DNA of 50,073 nucleotides from Synergistaceae bacterium (GTDB lineage: Bacteria; Synergistota; Synergistia; Synergistales; Aminobacteriaceae): contig JAITGX010000038.1 in assembly GCA_031280275.1 (NCBI GenBank), positions 1 through 50,073 of the forward strand, given 5' to 3'. Every line of letters begins with the position of its first letter. The stretch's first letter is position 1. Shown here piece by piece: positions 26,678-33,726 of this stretch. The translations under genes and the position numbers were made by a program. Under the pieces are notes generated by a model. The model had not been told where the DNA came from. It worked only from the letters and a program-made list of their open reading frames with translations, and searched no databases.

Positions 26678-27814
26678 ATGTTGTACAGGAAAATGCCGCG
26701 AATTAAGGAAGAACTGTCTGTCCTGGGTTTTGGGTGCATGAGGCTGCCCACGCGGGACGGGCAGGTTGACGAACCCACCGCCGCGCGGATGATGAGGACG
26801 GCCGTCGACAGCGGGATCAACTACGTCGACACCGCGCGCCCTTACCACGGCGGCGCCAGCGAACCCTTCGTGGGACGGGCGCTGAAGGGCTTGCGGGACA
26901 AAGTTCAGCTCGCGACGAAACTGCCGAGCTGGATGGTAAAAAAACGCGAGGACATGGATTTTCACCTGAACGAGCAGTTAACCCAGCTCCAGACGGACCA
27001 TATCGACTTTTACCTGCTGCACGCGCTTTCCGACGCCCGATGGAAGAAGCTAGTGAAGCTGGATGTGATGAGTTTCATGGAAAAGGCGCGGGCGGCGGGC
27101 AAAATCCGCTACATCTGTTTTTCCTTCCACGACGGACTAGACGCTTTCAAAAAGATCGTGGACGCCTACGCTTGGGACATGTGTCAGATACAGCTCAACT
27201 TCCTGGACGACAATTTCCAGGCAGGGCTTGACGGCCTGCGTTACGCGCGCGGCAAGGAAATCGGCGTCGTAGTGATGGAGCCCCTGAAGGGCGGAAACCT
27301 GTCCATCCCCGTTCCGGCGGACTTGGAGGCGGCGGCCCAGGCTGCGGGCTATGACAGACCCAACCTGGCGGAGCTGGGGCTTCGCTGGGTATGGCACCAG
27401 CCGGAGGTGGCGCTGCTCCTCAGCGGTATGAGCGCGCCGGAACAGATGGAACAGAACATCGCCAGCGCCGCCAAGGGTCAGCCAGGCAATCTGAACGCGA
27501 AGGAACTGGAGCTGGCGGAGGCCGCAAAGGCCCTTTTCACCAGCCGTATGAGGGTTCCCTGCACGGCCTGTGCCTACTGCAAGCCCTGCCCGCAGGGGGT
27601 GGACATTTCTCAGTGCTTCTCGAACTACAACAACGGAGCGATCTCCGGGGACTGGACAACGCAGAAGGCCAGCTACCATTACATGCTCGCCGACGACCGG
27701 GAAGGTAATAAGGCCAGCGCCTGCGTGGAGTGCGGCGTGTGCGAGTCCAAGTGTCCCCAGAACATCCCTATCCGCGCGAAGCTGAAAGAGGTTGCCGCCG
27801 CTTTCGAAATATAA
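26678..27814 (+). CDS. aldo/keto reductase with C-terminal 4Fe-4S domain
   Basis: Probable cytosolic oxidoreductase, 378 residues. The N-terminal TIM barrel (about 8-275) has the aldo/keto tetrad: D51 and Y56 in DTARPYHGG, K81 in LATKLPSW, H115 in YLLHAL. The C-terminal tail is ferredoxin-like, with CTACAYCKPCPQGVDI and CVECGVCESKCPQNIPI, i.e. two sets of Cys-x2-Cys-x2/3-Cys-x3-Cys. This AKR-ferredoxin architecture is common in anaerobes; the substrate is unknown. G-rich GGGGGG lies 9 bases before ATG 26678. Upstream TTG 26657 is less likely. It is probably its own transcript. Confidence 0.9.
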   Translation: MLYRKMPRIKEELSVLGFGCMRLPTRDGQVDEPTAARMMRTAVDSGINYVDTARPYHGGASEPFVGRALKGLRDKVQLATKLPSWMVKKREDMDFHLNEQLTQLQTDHIDFYLLHALSDARWKKLVKLDVMSFMEKARAAGKIRYICFSFHDGLDAFKKIVDAYAWDMCQIQLNFLDDNFQAGLDGLRYARGKEIGVVVMEPLKGGNLSIPVPADLEAAAQAAGYDRPNLAELGLRWVWHQPEVALLLSGMSAPEQMEQNIASAAKGQPGNLNAKELELAEAAKALFTSRMRVPCTACAYCKPCPQGVDISQCFSNYNNGAISGDWTTQKASYHYMLADDREGNKASACVECGVCESKCPQNIPIRAKLKEVAAAFEI

Positions 27815-27838
27815 TAAATAAAGGGGGGCTCGCTCTTT

Positions 27839-27877
27839 TTGCTCCCTAAAGGAGCAAGTCCCTGACCCTGGTATAAT
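27839..27877 (+). promoter_or_regulatory. extended -10 promoter with adjacent inverted repeat
   Basis: TGG-TATAAT (27869-27877) is an extended -10 element without a recognisable -35 box. Just upstream is a perfect inverted repeat TTGCTCC-CTAAA-GGAGCAA (27839-27857), which overlaps where the -35 region would be. No T-run follows the repeat, so it is not a terminator. It may be an operator for a regulator or activator of the next two genes; that is inference. Confidence 0.5.
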
Positions 27878-27943
27878 AAGGTAAGGTTGTTATTTGAAGG
27901 ATTTTGCCGTCAGATTTTCTATATGAAAGGGGTAGTGCTAAGG

Positions 27944-28636
27944 ATGATTTATTCCGCGGAAGTCGAGCACATGTGCCCGGTGGCCAAGGGCGCGTACCAC
28001 GGCCCGGCTCCCATCCCCCAGGAGGGGAAGTGGGTGCAGGTCAAGGAGAACGGCGACATCAGCGGCCTGACTCACGGCGTGGGCTGGTGCGCGCCTCAGC
28101 AGGGGGCCTGCAAGCTGACCCTCAACGTCAAAAACGGCGTCATCGAAGAAGCGCTGGTGGAGACTGTGGGCTGTTCCGGCATGACCCACTCGGCGGCCAT
28201 GTCGGCGGAGATTCTGCCGGGCAAGACGCTCCTGGAGGCCATGAATACCGACCTCGTCTGTGACGCCATCAACGTGGCCATGCGGGAACTCTTCCTGCAA
28301 ATCGTCTACGGCCGCAGCCAGACGGCCTTCTCGGAAGATGGCCTGCCCGTGGGCGCGGGGCTGGAGGACCTGGGCAAGGGGCTCCGCAGCCAGATAGGCA
28401 CCATGTACGGCACCAAGGCCAAGGGCGCACGCTATCTGGAAATGGCCGAGGGGTACGTGACGCGGCTGGCCCTGGACAAGGACAACCTCATCATAGGATA
28501 TGAGTTCGTCCACATGGGCAAGATGATGAACGCCGTTAAGAAGGGCAAAGACGCAAACCAGGCCCTGAAGGACGCCACGGGGTCCTACGGGCGTTTTGCC
28601 GAGGCGGTCAAGTACATCGATCCGCGCGAGGAATAG
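27944..28636 (+). CDS. iron-sulfur scaffold-like (NifU/IscU-N-related) protein
   Basis: A 230-residue protein of the family usually found beside GGGtGRT proteins. The segment VGCSGMTHSAAMSAEILPGKTLLEAM (about 76-100) resembles the GC-x-S-x-A-S motif region of IscU/NifU scaffolds. Cysteines at 11, 49, 56, 77 and 106 are candidate cluster ligands. No C-terminal NifU thioredoxin-like domain is present. The start could also be ATG 27923 (seven residues longer); AAAGGGG lies between the two. It is 12 bases before the next gene, so both form an operon from the promoter at 27869. The true function is not known. Confidence 0.75.
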   Translation: MIYSAEVEHMCPVAKGAYHGPAPIPQEGKWVQVKENGDISGLTHGVGWCAPQQGACKLTLNVKNGVIEEALVETVGCSGMTHSAAMSAEILPGKTLLEAMNTDLVCDAINVAMRELFLQIVYGRSQTAFSEDGLPVGAGLEDLGKGLRSQIGTMYGTKAKGARYLEMAEGYVTRLALDKDNLIIGYEFVHMGKMMNAVKKGKDANQALKDATGSYGRFAEAVKYIDPREE

Positions 28637-28648
28637 GAGGGAACCGCA

Positions 28649-29647
28649 ATGGCGACATTTGAGAGCTACGAGAGGCGCATCGAAAAAATCAACGCCGTTC
28701 TGAAAGAATATGGTATTCCGAGCCTGGACGAGACGGAAAAAATGTGCAAGGCAAAGGGGTTTTCGCCCATCGAGATCGTGAAGGGGATTCAGCCTATCGC
28801 CTTTGAGAACGCGGGTTGGGCCTACACCATGGGAGCGGCCATAGCCCTGAAAAAGGGGTGCGAGAGCGCCGCGGACGCCGCCGAGGCCATTGGCATAGGG
28901 TTGCAGGCGTTCTGTATCGCGGGCTCCGTGGCGGAGGACCGCAAGGTGGGCCTGGGTCACGGCAACTTGGGGGCCATGCTGCTGCGGGACGAGACGAAGT
29001 GCTTCGCGTTCCTGGCAGGCCACGAGTCCTTCGCGGCAGCGGAAGGGGCCATTGGCATCGTGCGCAACGCCAACAAGAGCCGCAAAGAACCGCTTCGCGT
29101 GATCCTGAACGGCTTGGGGAAGGACGCGGCGCAGATCATCTCGCGGATCAACGGCTTCACCTACGTGCAGACCCAGTTTGACTACGCCTCGGGTGAGGTG
29201 CACGTGGTCAGGGAAATCCCCTATTCCGGCGGCGAGAGGAAAAGCGTGCGGTGCTATGGGGCCGACGACGTGCGGGAGGGCGTGGCCGTCATGCATCTGG
29301 AGGGTGTGGACGTGTCCATCACGGGCAACTCCACCAACCCGACGCGCTTTCAGCACCCCGTGGCGGGCACGTACAAGAAGGAGTGCACGGAAATGAGGAA
29401 GAAGTACTTCTCCGTGGCCTCCGGCGGCGGCACAGGGCGCACGCTTCACCCGGACAACATGGCGGCTGGGCCCGCTTCTTACGGCATGACCGACACCATG
29501 GGGCGTATGCACTCCGACGCGCAATTTGCGGGGTCAAGTTCCGTCCCCGCCCACGTGGAGATGATGGGTTTCCTGGGCATGGGCAACAACCCCATGGTGG
29601 GCGCGACGGTGGCCGTGGCCGTGGCCGTCGAACAGGCGGTGAAGTAA
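28649..29647 (+). CDS. GGGtGRT-family protein of unknown function
   Basis: A 332-residue protein named by the motif it carries: SGGGTGRT at about 256-263, followed by LHPDNMA. It is Gly/Ala-rich, with further conserved-looking blocks FENAGWAYTMGAAIALKKGC, GNLGAMLLRDETKCFAFLAGHESFAAAEGAIGI and the C-terminal FLGMGNNPMVGATVAVAVAVEQA. No membrane segment or signal peptide. The family occurs in anaerobes next to the Fe-S scaffold-like gene, as here (12-base gap, GGAGGG before ATG 28649). The biochemical role is unknown; a metal or redox function with its partner is a guess. Confidence 0.85.
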   Translation: MATFESYERRIEKINAVLKEYGIPSLDETEKMCKAKGFSPIEIVKGIQPIAFENAGWAYTMGAAIALKKGCESAADAAEAIGIGLQAFCIAGSVAEDRKVGLGHGNLGAMLLRDETKCFAFLAGHESFAAAEGAIGIVRNANKSRKEPLRVILNGLGKDAAQIISRINGFTYVQTQFDYASGEVHVVREIPYSGGERKSVRCYGADDVREGVAVMHLEGVDVSITGNSTNPTRFQHPVAGTYKKECTEMRKKYFSVASGGGTGRTLHPDNMAAGPASYGMTDTMGRMHSDAQFAGSSSVPAHVEMMGFLGMGNNPMVGATVAVAVAVEQAVK

Positions 29648-29675
29648 TCAGGCCATCGGTCCCCCCTGAGTTTTT

Positions 29676-29764
29676 GGGAAGCGCTGATTAACCCCTGGCT
29701 TCACCCCACGCCCCGCTTAGGGGCCTCAGGCCCCTAAGAACCCCATTAATCAGTGTTTTCTTTG
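29676..29764 (+). repeat. dispersed palindromic repeat, copy 9
   Basis: Forward orientation. Left arm GGGAAGCGCTGATTAA, first hairpin decayed (CTGGCTTCACCCC), second hairpin AGGGGCC-TCA-GGCCCCT intact, right arm TTAATCAGTGTTTTCTTT. It lies exactly between two convergent genes and may serve both as a transcription stop. Confidence 0.85.
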
Positions 29765-29774
29765 TTATATATCG

Positions 29775-31010
29775 TTATATGTCCGTCGCGACGCTGGGGG
29801 CGGGTATGTCTTTGTTTGTGTAGCAATTCATGGCCGCGCCGATGTCCTCCACGATCTCCCCGTCAATCTGGCCCTTTTTCGCCACCTGGGACAGTATTTC
29901 CATGGCCTCGTCGTGAGTGCGCGCCGGGTGATATGGTCTTTCCTCCCTCACGGCCTGGTAGATGTCGAGACAGGCCAGCAGCCTTGAATTGAAATCCTGC
30001 TCGTCGGCTTTTTTGCCAAAGGGATACCCGTTTCCGTCGAGTTTTTCGTGGTGGCTGGACGCCCAACGGCAGATGTCCTCCAGCCCCGGAATGTCGTGAA
30101 GCCAGTCATACGTGTCGTGTACGTGCTGTTTGATAACCTGGAACTCCTCGCGGGTGAGCTGCCCCGGCTTCTCGAGAATTTCCGTCGGAGTAGCGGTTTT
30201 TCCTATATCGTGCAGCGCGGCGGCAAGGTAAAGTTTCGTCTTCGTCACCTCGTCGAAACCGTAGCGGCCGCTCATGACCCAGGTTCTATTGGCGATCTGC
30301 ACCGTGTGTTTTCTGGTGAAAACGGATTTGTAGTCGATGATGCGCGCGATGACGCTGGCAATGCCGATGATGGCGGGATCGTCGTCCGCCACGTTCCAGA
30401 CTGGAACGGCTTCCGCGATCGTGTTCTCGATGCGTTCATCCTGAAGCGACAGCAGCATTTCCTCGTTCAGCGCCTCCAAAAGCGCGTCCACGGCCTCGCG
30501 CGGCGCAGCGTTCCCCGCCATTCCAGCGACGCGCCTCCTCAAGTCGGGCAGTTCAGCGGCGCTCAGCCGATGAAAAGGGCGCGCCACGTCCAACATGTCC
30601 ACCATAGAGATCAAAGCCGCCTCGAAAGGATAATCTCCTTCTTTTTTACCGAAGGGGCCCGTGCCGTTCGATTTCTCGTGGTGATAAAGGACGAATCCGC
30701 TCACGTCCTCCTTGAACGGCAGACACTTTACGTTGCGCTCCCCAAGCTCACAGTGCACGCGTACGTTGCGCTGCTGGTCATCGTTGGGCTTTTCGGAGAG
30801 GATGTACTCCGTCAGCGCGTTATCGTGAAAGAGGGCGCAGGTGGTCAAGGCGGAGAGGGCGTTGTCACTGAATCCCAGTTTCCGCCCCAGCGCGGCGCAA
30901 AGCGCGGCTATGCGCATACTGTGGTGCTCACTGACGCCCAGAATCTCCCTTTCTATAACGTCTAGCGCGTGAGACATACGCCGACACAAAACATCCATTC
31001 TAATATACAT
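29775..31010 (-). CDS. HD-GYP domain protein with a degenerate second HD half
   Basis: Predicted cyclic-di-GMP phosphodiesterase, 411 residues, cytosolic, with no sensor or membrane segment. The C-terminal half (about 225-385) has H267-D268 in ALHDIGK, HVHDTYDWL, SSHHEKLDGNGYPFG with the GYP at 328-330, and DIYQAV. The N-terminal half (about 28-150) repeats the plan in decayed form: FHDNA at 61-65 and YHHEKSNGTGPFGKK at 109-123, where GYP is lost. It therefore looks like an internal duplication with one inactive half. AGGAGG (complement of 31020-31025) decides for ATG 31010; the longer frame to 31115 runs through a repeat. Confidence 0.88.
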   Translation of the reverse strand: MYIRMDVLCRRMSHALDVIEREILGVSEHHSMRIAALCAALGRKLGFSDNALSALTTCALFHDNALTEYILSEKPNDDQQRNVRVHCELGERNVKCLPFKEDVSGFVLYHHEKSNGTGPFGKKEGDYPFEAALISMVDMLDVARPFHRLSAAELPDLRRRVAGMAGNAAPREAVDALLEALNEEMLLSLQDERIENTIAEAVPVWNVADDDPAIIGIASVIARIIDYKSVFTRKHTVQIANRTWVMSGRYGFDEVTKTKLYLAAALHDIGKTATPTEILEKPGQLTREEFQVIKQHVHDTYDWLHDIPGLEDICRWASSHHEKLDGNGYPFGKKADEQDFNSRLLACLDIYQAVREERPYHPARTHDEAMEILSQVAKKGQIDGEIVEDIGAAMNCYTNKDIPAPSVATDI

Positions 31011-31042
31011 TGCTTTTTGCCTCCTAATATGCGCACAAGAGC

Positions 31043-31138
31043 TTAAGGAAACACTGATTAATGGGGTTCTTAGGGGTCGAGACCCCTGAGCGGGGCGTGG
31101 GGCGGAGCCCCGCAAGGGAGTTAATCAGCGTTTCCTTT
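31043..31138 (-). repeat. dispersed palindromic repeat, copy 10 (overlaps a stop codon)
   Basis: Inverted orientation, complete. Arms TTAAGGAAACACTGATTAA and TTAATCAGCGTTTCCTTT; hairpins AGGGGTC-GA-GACCCCT and GGGGC-GGA-GCCCC. It fills the gap between the two minus-strand genes. Its outer end reaches the TAA stop of the HAD gene (31137-31139). Confidence 0.9.
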
Positions 31139-31949
31139 ATAAAAAAATCTCCGCGAGTTTTTTGGGGACGCCATCTTCCGTGTTGGGAAGGCAGACGCAG
31201 GACGCGGCGTCAAGCACGTCCGGCTGCGCGTTTTTCGGGGCGATGGAGTACCCGGCCTCCGCGAACATCGTCAGGTCGTTGAAGTGGTCCCCCGCCGCGA
31301 CGATCTCCTCCTTCCGCACGCCTAGGCGGGCCGCCAGTTTTTTCAAGCCTTGGCCCTTATTGGCGGCGGGGTTCATGTATTCGAGGAAAGTGGTCATGCT
31401 CTGCGTGACGTAGAGCCGATTTCCGAAGAACTTTTCGCTTTTCTCAAACAGGGCGGGAAGCGCCTCGGGGCTGGTCACGTTGATGAGCTTCAGCGGGCGC
31501 CTGCCGTTCAGTCCGTCCAAAAAGGCGCGGAGGTCCCCCGCCTCCTCCACGATGGTGCGCGTTCCCTCAGCGTAAAGCCTGTCCTCTTCAATGACGCGGG
31601 AGACGTAAAGGCGATCGTTTATGTAGACGCGGGGATGGGCCCCATTCTCTTCGCCTAGGCGCACCGCCAGCTTGGTGTCCTCGATGGGCAGGGGGCATTC
31701 TTCCAGCACCTGGCGTCCGTCGCGTATCTGCGCGCCGTTGCAGAAAACGCCCGGACTATCCAGTCCCACCTGCCGGATGTAGAACAGCACACCTGGATAG
31801 GGCCTTCCCGTGCAAAACGTCACCCTTACGCCCGTTTTCTCTATCGCGCGCAGCACCCTCACCGCGTACTCGGAGATCACTGAATCGGGGTTCAGCAGCG
31901 TGTTGTCCAGGTCAAGGGCAACCAACTTGTATCCGCCTTTTCTCTTCAT
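31137..31949 (-). CDS. HAD-superfamily (Cof-type, class IIB) phosphatase
   Basis: Magnesium-dependent phosphatase of 270 residues, probably acting on a small phosphorylated metabolite such as a sugar phosphate or FMN. The four HAD motifs are present: D13-x-D15 in ALDLDNTLLN, T in FCTGRPYPG (about 45-53), K in NKGQGLKKLAARLGV (about 195), and the acidic pair in AAGDHFNDLTMF (about 212-223). The cap domain lies between motifs II and III. The start has AAGGAAGG-type bases upstream. Its stop abuts repeat copy 10. Substrate cannot be predicted. Confidence 0.9.
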   Translation of the reverse strand: MKRKGGYKLVALDLDNTLLNPDSVISEYAVRVLRAIEKTGVRVTFCTGRPYPGVLFYIRQVGLDSPGVFCNGAQIRDGRQVLEECPLPIEDTKLAVRLGEENGAHPRVYINDRLYVSRVIEEDRLYAEGTRTIVEEAGDLRAFLDGLNGRRPLKLINVTSPEALPALFEKSEKFFGNRLYVTQSMTTFLEYMNPAANKGQGLKKLAARLGVRKEEIVAAGDHFNDLTMFAEAGYSIAPKNAQPDVLDAASCVCLPNTEDGVPKKLAEIFL

Positions 31950-32058
31950 ATTTTCCTTCGCCTTCCTTTAACAGCGGATCGCATAATTACACCAAAATGG
32001 CGTATAAAAAGCCCATAACGGCCGCAAAAGCTTTGTTCATAAAAGAGCTGACGACTCT

Positions 32059-32092
32059 AAAAAGAGGCCGGGAAATTATCCGGCCTCAAGTT
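32059..32092 (-). terminator. rho-independent terminator, minus strand
   Basis: GAGGCCGG-AAATTAT-CCGGCCTC forms an 8-bp stem (32065-32087). On the minus strand it is followed by T5 (complement of AAAAA at 32060-32064). It lies about 75 bases beyond the stop of the small minus-strand gene ending at 32163. The flanking 31950-32160 contains no other gene I can support. Confidence 0.75.
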
Positions 32093-32162
32093 TTAACAAA
32101 AATTTTGCCCTTCCAGCCGCGCGTGGCGGTAAAAGGGCACATGCTGTTTTGCTGTCCGCTTT

Positions 32163-32360
32163 TTAGTGGTTTGGGGGCTGGGCGTTTTTACTCCGGCCCG
32201 CGATCAGACGGGGAGCGTCCCACGCCTTGTCTTTGAGGTACAAGGCCCCTGCAGTGTACAATTCCCCGTCCCGTCGTCTCACAGGGACAAAAGAACCGTC
32301 TGGCATCAGCCACTGCGGTTTCCCGTCAAAGTAGATCAGCTTCGTTCCATCGTATTTCAT
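32163..32360 (-). CDS. small protein of unknown function (65 aa)
   Basis: A short frame that looks genuine. It has AAGGAAG 8 bases upstream of ATG 32360 (complement of 32368-32374) and a rho-independent terminator downstream, so it forms a complete transcription unit. The product has 65 residues with sensible composition: an N-terminal half predicted as short strands (KLIYFDGKPQWLMPDGSFVPV) and a basic tail. The PQWLMPDGSFVP stretch may be a small beta motif. No signal peptide, membrane segment or known domain is recognised. It lies between the HAD gene and the tRNA region. Confidence 0.55.
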   Translation of the reverse strand: MKYDGTKLIYFDGKPQWLMPDGSFVPVRRRDGELYTAGALYLKDKAWDAPRLIAGRSKNAQPPNH

Positions 32361-32678
32361 GCATTCACTTCCTTTGTTTCATATTTCGGACATTATAATA
32401 AACGTCCTGAAGGTAAAAGTCAAACCGTAAAAAAACCGAGATTCATTACGGAATCGCGATAGTGGACATTGTAACGACGAATTAATCAGCGATTCCTTAT
32501 ATTTTTCATAGCTTGTCCATAATTTGACATTCTGCCCGTTCCCGATGACGCCCCGAAAATTCAAGTTTGTCCGGATGCGGGTATTTTAATGGCCAGCATG
32601 ATTTCTTCTCCATCTTGCAGAACGACATTCAGTCAAACATTTATCCCGAAAGGCAATTTGTAACTTATATTTGACAGG
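32361..32678. other. intergenic stretch with a solo repeat arm
   Basis: No convincing gene. The only feature seen is TTAATCAGCGATTCCTTA at 32482-32499. It is one base off the right-hand arm of the dispersed palindromic repeat and stands alone, probably a remnant of a deleted copy. The short frames here are AT-rich, lack ribosome-binding sites and resemble nothing. Confidence 0.5.
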
Positions 32679-32754
32679 TAGCGGGCAACTGGAATCGAAA
32701 TAGTGACGCTGCAAACGTAAACCCTGTGCTTTAATCCTATGAACTATGCCGCCC
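32679..32754 (-). pseudogene. decayed tRNA-Val(UAC)
   Basis: Minus strand, 76 nt. The acceptor stem GGGCGGC pairs with GUUGCCC allowing two G-U pairs. The T-loop UUCGAUU is kept, and spacing is that of a tRNA with anticodon UAC in the loop UUUACGU. But the anticodon stem (CAGGG against UUGCA) hardly pairs, the T-stem (ACUAU against CCAGU) has two mismatches, and the 3' end reads CTA instead of CCA. It looks like a former tRNA-Val gene just downstream of tRNA-fMet. Confidence 0.55.
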
Positions 32755-32768
32755 TACGGCTTAGAGAT

Positions 32769-32845
32769 TGGTTGCGGGGGCAGGATTCGAACCTGCGACC
32801 TTCGGGTTATGAGCCCGACGAGCTTCCTGACTGCTCCACCCCGCG
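32769..32845 (-). tRNA. initiator tRNA-fMet (CAU)
   Basis: Minus strand, 77 nt including an encoded 3' CCA (complement of 32769-32771). Anticodon CAU lies in the loop CUCAUAA. Initiator hallmarks are present: an unpaired C1-A72 end (CGCGGGG against CCCCGCA) and three G-C pairs at the base of the anticodon stem (CGGG...CCCG). The T-arm is GCAGG-UUCGAAU-CCUGC. Its sequence is close to enterobacterial tRNA-fMet. A strong promoter lies upstream at 32870-32897. Confidence 0.96.
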
Positions 32846-32869
32846 ACATTGCATAGTCATTATTTTATA

Positions 32870-32897
32870 AGTATACCTATCAACATCGATCTGTCAA
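32870..32897 (-). promoter_or_regulatory. strong sigma-70 promoter for tRNA-fMet
   Basis: On the minus strand, a perfect TTGACA (complement of 32892-32897) and TATACT (complement of 32870-32875) are 16 bases apart. The tRNA 5' end is 24 bases beyond the -10 box, leaving a leader of under 20 nt. Confidence 0.85.
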
Positions 32898-33180
32898 GTC
32901 CTATAGCATTTTGACTCAGGGCAAACGCATGAAGACGTGAAGTCTTGCTATAATTGAATTTATTCTCCAAGTTAAAATACCTAGGTAAATAACGCAAAGC
33001 CAGTTGCTGCAATAATTCAAGGTGAGCTTGTTCGAAAATAGCGGGGTACACCACAAATGTAGAAATAGGGGGCAGATTTCCTGCCCTCCTATAATTTGTG
33101 ATAAAATTTTTCGTCGTAAGTGATTCGTCTCGTATCGATTATTTATCGAAATGAGCACATCAACTAGGGGAGGACGTATC

Positions 33181-33537
33181 ATGAAAAAGGCTATGGCTAC
33201 GGTTTCTGCGCTGCTCGCCATCGCGGTTTTAGAGGCTGGGGCGTTTGCTGCTGCGCCAGCGCCGGTGGTCGGGTACTATTATCAATTTGACCATTATGGG
33301 AACATGCAGCTTGTCCCCGTCGAGTACCAATACGAGGAGCGCGTCTACCCAGTTACTTACTACGAAAAACGCGTGGTGCTTCGCCCGCGCCCGTATCGCA
33401 CCCGCACGGTATACAACGTCGCGGAGCCTAACGCCGCGGGGCCTGTCATAACGATGGAAACGGCGGCGCCCCCGGCCAAAGCCCCGGCGGTTCCCGTAAC
33501 GGGGGGCGTCTCCTGTGGCTGCGCGGCGCCGCGCTAG
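33181..33537 (+). CDS. small secreted Tyr/Pro-rich protein of unknown function
   Basis: A 118-residue exported protein. Residues 1-24 are a signal peptide (MKKAM, then a hydrophobic core ATVSALLAIAVLEAGAFA, cleavage probably at AFA before AAPAP). The mature protein is Tyr- and Arg-rich (YYYQFDHYG, YQYEERVYPVTYYEKRVVLRPRPYRTRTVY), then Pro/Ala-rich, and ends in GVSCGCAAPR with its only two cysteines. This suggests a surface or periplasmic strand-forming protein; no family is recognised. AGGGGAGGA before ATG 33181 is strong. TATAAT at 33090-33095 may be its -10 box, with a GGGCAG-ATTTC-CTGCCC hairpin just before it. Confidence 0.7.
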   Translation: MKKAMATVSALLAIAVLEAGAFAAAPAPVVGYYYQFDHYGNMQLVPVEYQYEERVYPVTYYEKRVVLRPRPYRTRTVYNVAEPNAAGPVITMETAAPPAKAPAVPVTGGVSCGCAAPR

Positions 33538-33572
33538 ACCGCTCAAAGATTAGACCTCTTCGGGAATTAAAG

Positions 33573-33726
33573 TAGGGTGTGTTTTAAAACTAAATATGGG
33601 CATGAATCCTTAACTATGTGGCATAATATAACAAATCAGGGTATGTTTTAAAACTCCTATTGACTTCAAAAAAGTGCCTAAAAACGGCGGTTTTTGTTGG
33701 AGTAGCTAGTTTTCAAACACACCCTA
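33573..33726. mobile_element. MITE-like element with 17-bp terminal inverted repeats
   Basis: GGGTGTGTTTTAAAACT at 33575-33591 and its inverted complement at 33708-33724 (one mismatch) bound an AT-rich, non-coding 154-bp segment. A third, direct copy GGGTATGTTTTAAAACT lies at 33639-33655. Each end is flanked by TA, and TTAAAG occurs on both sides (33567-33572 and 33728-33733), possibly target-site duplication. It abuts a transposase remnant, so it may be the collapsed end of the same insertion sequence. Confidence 0.65.

Noticed and set aside
27839-27857. Terminator after the aldo/keto reductase gene
   Set aside because: The perfect inverted repeat has no T-run on its 3' side on either strand; an operator is more likely.
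27938-29524. 528-codon minus-strand frame opposite the Fe-S scaffold-like and GGGtGRT genes
   Set aside because: Composition is His/Arg/Gly-rich without any domain pattern, and the plus strand carries two family-recognisable proteins with good start signals.
31011-31115. N-terminal extension of the HD-GYP protein
   Set aside because: The extra codons are translated repeat sequence; AGGAGG directly before ATG 31010 marks the true start.
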